From NCBI GenBank assembly GCA_004794785.1, contig SJOL01010054.1, positions 23,909 to 87,908 of the forward strand: 64,000 bases of DNA, read 5' to 3'. Source of the DNA: Opisthorchis felineus. Its lineage: Eukaryota > Platyhelminthes > Trematoda > Opisthorchiida > Opisthorchiidae. A model generated the notes under the pieces. That model searched no databases, had not been told where the DNA came from, and saw only the letters and a program-made list of their open reading frames with translations. Below are positions 56,001-64,000 of this stretch, one piece after another. The position numbers were made by a program, and so were the translations under genes. The stretch's first letter is position 1. Each line of letters begins with the position of its first letter.

Positions 56001-59000
56001 TTTTGTGAAATGGTTCACGGGGCCCTTATATTTGATACACTAATGTCACCCAGAATCCATGAAAGTTGAAAAAATAGGAACAACTAGCTACACTACCTTG
56101 GGTAGAATGACAGGCGGACAACAATCGGGTGGACGTTTGGAGCTGAGCTCCAAAGAGCAAATAATAACACAGAAGATAGCGAGATGGTCATTTGGATGAG
56201 AAGCGATTCAGTGTCACACCAGTAGCTCGATGTTGTTGACAACACTGACCAGATGCTTCAATGGACATTTTGCACGCGTTGAAAAATTCACATCCTATAC
56301 ATGAGGCAGTGAACTCGGTAGGAAATAATCTATTGAGAAAGAGCTACAGTCTAAGGGATATCCACTTGAAAGCCGAAGACGATGCGAAATGGACAGTGTG
56401 GTGTTCACGGAAGGCTCATTTGAATATCAGCCGAGTCTCTCGTCCATGAGTTTCAGCTGATATTTGGATCAGTGTCCCGCCAACTCCAATTTATTTTGCA
56501 AACGAGTGTAGTTCGTCAATTGCGTACAACATGATATCCAGGTAGATCATAAGGCTGATGAAAGGTCGAGGGCTACTCCTGCCTGATAGGCCCGGAAAAG
56601 GGCAAAACATTCTGTCAAACAGTTTCAAATAATCTTAAGAGTGTTGTGTCCTATCACAAACACCCGAACATGTTTTGCTGCAGAATGGTGGCTCATTCGC
56701 TCGGAGACACACGAGCCGTAGGGTTAGGAACGTGCACATTTCCGGTGAGGGTTTCACCCACTCTGCTGTCAACAGAGCATCACCTACGAGTGGTAGGTGA
56801 GATGCTGATCAAATTGAGTTCACAGGGGGTCGGCTGACCAATGGTCGCTATGGTAATGCTCCCTGACATTCAAACCTGATGGAAAACGTTAGGTCCTGGA
56901 AGCCATTGCTCTAACGAACCCAGTTGCCAATTCTCTCTCCTTCCTGTGAAGGCAAGCCTGTTGTACAGTTTATTTTTAAAACTTACATAAATTCAGGTGT
57001 ACGGAATTTATTGAAGCTATACCTCCAAACTTACAAACAACAAAAACGTCAACAAACACACCTTGGGGATCCAGCCGGACCTATGAGCGTCTGACTGTTG
57101 TCATCAACGCTGTCACTTTGCATGTAGTCTAATTTTTCATCTGAAGGCTGTTCCTTGACCGTAGTTGGAGGTGTGGATGATTGCGGGATGTGTTGAATAT
57201 CGATCCACTCTGTGTGGCTCTCGAGCTGCATTAGATGTGATATATGGTCTGGCCGGGAATAAGATCAGACCAGAACTGGTGTTTTGGGCCTAGTTTGTGT
57301 GTTGAATAAGGATCCGCGTGAAGGAGTGAATCTGATCACAATTTATCAACTCGTCTATTGGTGCAATTTACGTAACATACTGTACATTCACAAACTTTAG
57401 ACCATAGTAGAACTCTCTTCTGGGTAGTTACTGATCAAGAGCACGGAAAATAGCCTCAAGTTGAGAAGAATACTGATATTTTCAACGGGCAGCGGTCTGT
57501 AGCTTGCTTAATTTGCGCTAACGACCGAAACTTTTCTTTAATTTACCCCTAATCAGTATGTCGAGTGCGGATTGAGGAAACTATTTTTGAGGTCATCCAT
57601 AACAAGCGCACCCGAGAAGCAGGTACTTTTAACAGCTAACATCAAACTAAATAGGTTGGTCACATGATCACAAGCACTTACAACTAGGACACCGGTTAAT
57701 CTGACTCGCCTGGGTCAGCGGTAATCGATCGATAGACAGCCGATTTGTACACGTGACGGATTTGCATGATCGGATCATTGTGCTGGCTCAAAGCAATTAA
57801 AATTATCTGAGGAATTGCATTTTTGCGTACGGTGCCGCTCAAGGGATTAGAAGGACTCTTTTGAAGCGTCCACAATTCAGATTTTTCAAATATTGTTGTC
57901 CTGCATCACTCGCTTTACCAAAATTACTGCCAATCTTTCGGGAGCATTTTATTGTGGCTAGCATGGTGGCTATCACTGCTTCGTCGTCATAAAATTGCAA
58001 GATCCCATTCTTTCTTGGGTAGATGCGTGATAGTCGTCGAAGGTGAATGTCCTACGTTCTTCACAATAGGAAACCTAGGTCAATTTACAATGGGATAGAA
58101 TTAATCGTTGGCTTTTTTTACCTAGTTTGGTGGTTGGTTTGCAAACATTTTCGTGGAGATATCTTCAAGACACGGTGAGGTGACCTTTAATGATATCTTC
58201 TTCAGTGGTAACGAAAGGCTTGCAAACCGTTGCCAACATCCAGAGTGTCCACTCGATCGTCGCCAATGGAACACAGGCAAATGCGTGAAAAGGAATTCGG
58301 ATTCGTCAAAGTAATGATTCGCCCTATTGAATTGGGCAATTAGCAGCATTTTTGCATTGTCAGCAAAATCACTCAAACAAAAAAGTCGACATCCAGCATA
58401 TCTCATTCAGGAAGTGCTCATTTCCTTCATTTTTCTCATCTTTGACTCCTCATTTTCTTAACGGGAGTGCCTTTTATAATCTTAGAGTTGCGCTTATCAG
58501 AAACAGTTGCAGAAATCTTTGCAGGCCTGAACATAGCCCTTAGGGTTAAGTATAAAACAGTTTCACTTCACGTCGCCTCAAATTTGGGTTAAGTGTGGAG
58601 CACTGGAGAGGTGGCCGGCAACTTAACGATGCACTGTGTTTCATTCCGAGGACCCCAAATATTTTAGAACGGGCTAATTTGCCAGATTTGTTAATCTCAC
58701 TGTAGCCACACTGTGAGTTGTACTTACAAAGGCACTGTTTGCCAAAGAACCGCTTTTGAGAGCCAGTTAATTTTGCAGTAGGACGGGTTATTGATTCTGC
58801 TCCTTTGATGTCAGTGTCTTTGGATGTCTGCTCTCGAAATGCGCAGGCCCAATGATCCAAAGTGTCCAAATCAGGTATATTCAGGCATTGGGCTGCTTGC
58901 TGACTCGGTTTTCAGTAACAAGAATTCCTCTAATTCCTGACCACATTTTGCGTTCAAAGAGAACAGAATCATGATGGAAGACTCTTTCTATCTTCAAGAA

Positions 59001-62000
59001 GTCGTTTGCTTTCGATTATGCGATCATTGCAATAAAAGTATCGTTTTTATTTCTGAAAGGGAGCACAGCAACAAACGTGAGCCCCTCTCCATGTTGGTAA
59101 TAGAAATGGGAGTCCACAAACTTAAACGGGATATGTTCATTGTCACCAACGGCGAGTGTGGCCCATCGTCCACACAATTAACTTCGGGCAGTAGTTAGGT
59201 CAATTTTGGGTGGTAAAAAGTTGTTTGACATTTTAAGAGCTACGAACAACGGGTTCCCAGAATAAGTCTTTAACCTCGGAGGAAGGGTATATGCGCTTCC
59301 AAAGTTACCGTATTACGCCGAATTTTAATTACATTTTTATTGTTTCAGTCTGGCGCTCAGATGATGAAACAAAAGGTCTTCTCCATTCGATATCAGTTAG
59401 CACTTCTGAGTATACGTGATGACTTCAAACGATTCGAGAAGAATTCTGTTAAGGCATTTGTTTGAAACATTCAACTGGTTGACTCCCGAGTAAGCCTAAT
59501 CATAGACGGCAACATCTCTGGGGTTATCGGTTACCGAGAGCCGGATCGACACCAACTCCTGAATGTAGCCATATCCCGGTTGAATTTTATGTAATGATTT
59601 GTTAAAAGACAAGTGCCGAATGGACATTGAGGCCCCACCCTATAAGGTCAGTATCACCAAGGGCCTTCAAGAACACCTTTGTTAAGTCGCTCGTGTCTTA
59701 AGTTCATTCGTCCTGGATACAAACGCCGACATCCTTCGCTACAGTTTACCATCAATCGATTGCTTTCGAAATAACGAGTAGGTCCTTGGGCGAGATGGAC
59801 AGGTGACCCCGAAATTCAGGAAGATGGATTCTTGTCTGTGTGCCATAATTTGTTCTGTCCACATGGATAATCATCACTGCTGGTGAAGAAACCCACCCAG
59901 TGGTCGCCGCCGGAAAAAAATACTCCTCTCTTCCAGGTATTATCCATTTACGTTTTGAGGTCACAACTGTCACTGTATCGAGGATAACCCAACAGCAAGG
60001 TTACATTTGATGGCTCCCTGCTTATCCGTTTGGAGGCTGGGTGACATGAAGTTGACAACACAATGCTTTACTACATCAGCACCTGACGGACGGTTATTCA
60101 TCTGTTTGGTGGAGTGACATCCGGTCCTGGAGCCGCCTGTCAAATCGAACTACATCGGTAGATGCCCGTGCACAACATGCCCGGTTTGCGCTGGGCCGCA
60201 TGTGTAACGCTCTGTACCCGGTGTAAATATGAGAGGATGAGATCCCGTGGGGTAAAGAGGATGACATGCCCAACTGGTGGCCCATAAGCGTCAATTCAAG
60301 CTGGGATATGTTGTAAGTAACTGCAATCCCTGCTCCAGTGCCTTATTGTTGGAAAAAGACTCATCAACAAGGAACATAACAGCCCTATTGCGAACAAGCG
60401 AGTGCAAAAAAAATTACAGCGCACTTCTGACCTTGAATTTAGACTGTCCGATTGGCGTTGGTTGATTGGTCTGCCGTTGCTTCCATGCCTAAACACTCAT
60501 CATCGTCGGCCGCTGCCGAACCGACTGATTGCTCGCTCGTCCAATCGACAGCTGGCTTATCTGGCCCGGATGATTGGCGTCTTCTCTACTGCGATTTTGT
60601 TGGGGTTTGAGGGTCTCAGTAGGTTTTGAGCATTCTGGGATTATTTTCAGTAGTCTGACCTTCCTGACAGGATAACTGAACAGTTTACGCGCAGGATTTC
60701 AGGGCGTGTCAGTTGAAGATGCATAAATGAAACACACAAAAATACAGTGAAGTAGGCTTCAAAACAATGCCTCATGTAGCAAACCGGTTGACATAGCAAT
60801 GAAAATAAACGGACAACGCGGTGGTACTTACCCGGAGAACAGCCAACGTTAGCACCATGACGAATGCATCCTCTTGGTGAATAGCATTGGTGTGAGATGG
60901 AGCATGCTATCAGGTTAATGATGTGATCTCCACAACCACAAAGTAGTCGTGGTTGACCAATTAGAGTGACATAAATGGATGAGTTTCAATTCAAAACCAC
61001 CCAAAACGAAATGGACAATAGCGTTGTTTTTAATTAAAACACCGAACGATGGTAATCGGTTGACAGGAATGAGGAACTAGCGCGAAGTGGCATCCGGCAA
61101 ACCGGATAGACAAGAAGTTAGATGAAAATACTTAGTTTTGAAATGTCAACCGCGAGCGGCAACCGACACACTCAAGCGCAATCGAGAACATGTGATATGC
61201 AAATGGTCAATTTTTGGCACGGTAGTCTAAGGGAGGTGGGCCAGAGATGGAACTGAAAAGCACGAAACAATTCCATGATGATGAGAGACACATTTATCGG
61301 GGGATTTCAGCAGACTCAATACACAGTAAGCATCATTGGAATTCGCAAACTACGTGCAGAAATCTAAAGAACGACTTCAGGATGTAAAAAAATCCTCAAG
61401 TGCATCCTGGAATGTTTGATTTTAGGTTGCTTGGTCTGCACATGTCATGAATATGCCACGTGCACGAATAAACCTACCTTGATACTTTCTTATCCAACGT
61501 TGTTTAATTTGTGTTCTACATCCTAGAAACTGTGACAAAGGGCGGCGGGAGCGGAAAGATGTTCTCTGCTTCCTGCTCAGTTGAGAAACCCACCGATAAG
61601 TTTCATTTTTAAGACAGACAATACTGTCAGTAGGTGATATCCGAAGAAAGAGACATGAGTGATTACTGGTCTGATGGCTACAGCGAACATCTGGGATTCC
61701 GTGCACAGTGGTCTCTACTTTTTTCTCATGGTTTCATACCGATTGTTTTGTGTAATTCACTACATTCACCTTAGTATGAGTTTTTCCTATGCCTATATTT
61801 CCAGAATTATTGTGCTGCTCTAACTGAAAAGCACTTTGCCCACAGAGGCTTTTTTTGTTGTCGCGAAATGTATCACTTTGAGAGAAAATCCTTTGGTCTC
61901 GGTAACTTTGTTTTTCATAATCAGAAGGCCTCATGTGGTAGAAAGACTGGTGATCCTGAAGCAAAGCTGTCTTTCAGATACATAAGCCAACACCCACAGT

Positions 62001-63740
62001 GACCTTGACTAGAAAAAACAACCGATGCACAAGAAGGAAATGTTTGGATGTGCCCGAAAAGCGGCAGTTTAAACGTAAATGTCATCCGACTTGACAAGGT
62101 TGAAGAAGCCTTCCAGCGAAAGAGTTAATTGCAGTAACTGACTATATTTCGTGCCAAATTACCGTACGCATTTGTTGCCAGTCTAGATGTACATACCAGT
62201 GTTCAGTGGCTTCTGCGTGCAATTTTTGACAAATGCTGCGGTGGACCGCTCCAAATGGGAAAAACGTCATTCATCTTCTCAATCATGACGTTGGACTGAA
62301 GATAACCACAGCCAAAAACTGTTCGTCCGATTTCTGCGTAACGGTGGATTATGGTCTGTCATATGTAGAACACATGGTGTTCGAACAGGAGTTGTATTCC
62401 CAAAACGCTTAGTTTCTTTTTATAATTGGAATAATTTTGAACCGACAGTTTCGTTCCTTTCTTGGAAGCATGCAGTCTTCAAGGTCGCTCTCTTGGTGTA
62501 TGATTCTTCTGAGTTCCGTAGGACGGACCCAAGTAATGCTTGAGAAATTCTGCAAATCTGAATCGTTTACCTTTTTTGCGGGCAAGGTCTGTCAGCTTTG
62601 GGAAATCCAGCATAAACACAGTTGGTAGGTATCCTTGTGACACTACCCTTACCATTCACTCTTGTTACATTGGGACGTGTTAGAATTATTCATTTCTTCA
62701 CAACTGTCAAAAACTGTTTGGAATCGTATCCGCTATATATTTCAACATTTCATTCTTTCATGCTCTTCCACAATCTCTTAAATCTGCTACAATTCACTGT
62801 CGGATTCTTGCCGGATGTTCATCTTCTTGCCCACACTGTGGCAATCACTACATAAACCATTGTGCTACTGTCAAGAAGAAAAGTCCATCTTGCTACCCCA
62901 TGGGCATTATTTGGGGCACGGCAATGGACGGTGGTCCTTCAATTGATCCTGGGCAGAGTCACCATGGCAACCTCGGACATCAAATTTCATCAGGTAACTT
63001 CAAAATTTAACGGCTCTGTCACAGATTCATAGGATTATATCGCAAACTGCCCGAGGAATGGACCACCACTTCATGGAAGCCGCCGAAGCAAGCCGACTTC
63101 AAGGAGATGAGATGAAGGGGAAGTTCACGTGTTAAACGCTAATTGAGTTCACTCAAAATTTGTTGTCATAGTTGCGGAATCGTGTGAAGCAAACGCAACA
63201 AGAAATACTGAAGTACAATGTTTGGGTGCGTAGAGCTAACCAGTGGTTTGGTGGACCTTCGCTGACTGATAATACAAAGATGTCGAAAACTAGCTTGGTC
63301 AGAACTTGGACTATTCATTGAATTTTAACGGAACGTTCTCTGGCAAAAGTCTTAATAGTAGCTGCATCTTTAGACTGCCTACTGTGTTCCTAAATTGTCC
63401 ACACATTAGCCCCAACGATTCGGGGATAATGTGTACTTTCTGAGGTAAAAAGCGACACATTTTTTCACAATGTGCGTTTGGCTGAAAATGACCGGTTGGT
63501 TGGCCAGGCAAGCCCGTGGTCGAGTGAATTTATGCTGCCTTCCAGTCCGTGTTCCGTTTCAGGGTTCTGTGTTGCTAAGGCCAATTTCAGATCCCAGTTT
63601 CTGTCTTTTCCCGTAATTTACGCACAAAGTGTCATGTTTTATGATCCGCTACATATCGCAGATTTTAAGCTAACAATTTTATTTGCTGAAAATCCACATT
63701 ACACTGTCCATCGATCGATCGACCCATCTACCCACAGTGT
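53041..63740. other. No gene recognised
   Basis: Nearly 11 kb with no domain, LINE or SINE motif that I can name. A small (GTCGAA)3 repeat is at about 54,633-54,651. Open frames reach about 107 codons (58,546-58,869, minus) without recognisable content. Confidence 0.4.
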
Positions 63741-63745
63741 ATAAG

Positions 63746-63850
63746 CACGTGACACGTTCACCGCTCACTGTCCATTCGTCTAAGGTTTAATTACACGTGA
63801 CATGACCTCTAAACATTTGTAACCACACATTACTCTTCTATTGTCACGTG
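63746..63850. promoter_or_regulatory. Cluster of three CACGTG E-boxes
   Basis: CACGTGAC at 63,746 and 63,794 and TCACGTGG at 63,844, spaced 48 and 51 bp. CACGTG is the palindromic site of bHLH-ZIP factors. CACGTG as a whole is not clearly more frequent in this window than chance predicts, but three in 105 bp is. Any target gene would lie beyond the window end. Confidence 0.25.
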
Positions 63851-64000
63851 GCAGATGAGTAACCGGAAGCCAGCTTTTGACATATTTTGACGTATGTAGC
63901 CACATGTTTCCATTTAGACACACTAATGTGAATCAAGGGATTGGGTATTCTACTGATCAATGGAACGAGGTCCTGTGGTGATCAGAGTGAACAGGAAGTC

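Noticed and set aside
56561..56640. Second hammerhead at GGCTGATGAAAGG
   Set aside because: CTGATGA is present but no GAAA core or stem II partner follows at a workable distance. The CTGATGA at 38,625 fails for the same reason.
32151..63850. CACGTG enrichment over the whole right half
   Set aside because: About 20 hits by eye in 64 kb against about 16 expected for any six-base word; only the local cluster at the right edge stands out.

Overview
The window is nuclear DNA of an invertebrate, most likely a digenean trematode (liver-fluke type, perhaps an opisthorchiid). The evidence is an intron-split calmodulin gene with 37-40 bp micro-introns, several degenerate LINEs whose C-terminal motifs are of the kind common in flukes, seven copies of a tRNA-derived SINE, and a hammerhead-ribozyme motif. 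The species is inference; no search could be run.

The one gene recognised with confidence is calmodulin on the + strand, starting at about 4762. Its coding exons are 4762-4764 (ATG only), 4805-4979, 5017-5158 and 21445-21545, followed by one of two possible last exons, 21845-21873 or 23011-23039. Either choice closes a 450-nt, 149-residue calmodulin with four intact EF hands. The two products differ at only two residues (K144/A148 against T144/T148). The first two introns are 40 and 37 bp; the third is 16,286 bp and is filled with transposon debris.

Layout. 1-4300: no host gene recognised; a CR1-like LINE remnant lies antisense at about 3240-4290. 4688-5158: TATA-like site and calmodulin exons 1-3. 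5159-21444: giant intron holding four antisense LINE blocks, one small sense fragment and three SINEs. The largest LINE (about 13,050 down to 9,736) keeps endonuclease, linker and reverse-transcriptase parts, carries a nested SINE with a target-site duplication, and has a 72-bp tandem repeat at its 5' side. 21445-23039: exon 4 and the two alternative last exons, with AATAAA signals behind the first. 24,000-64,000: essentially gene-poor DNA with LINE pieces, four SINEs, a possible Penelope-like fragment, a hammerhead motif at about 28,664-28,708 (- strand), and a 925-bp inverted duplication (31,860-32,784 and 46,863-47,787). One short ORF with a signal peptide (42,498) is a weak gene candidate.

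The most interesting point is the calmodulin gene, where alternative last exons appear to encode two C-terminal variants. The hammerhead motif and the inverted duplication follow.
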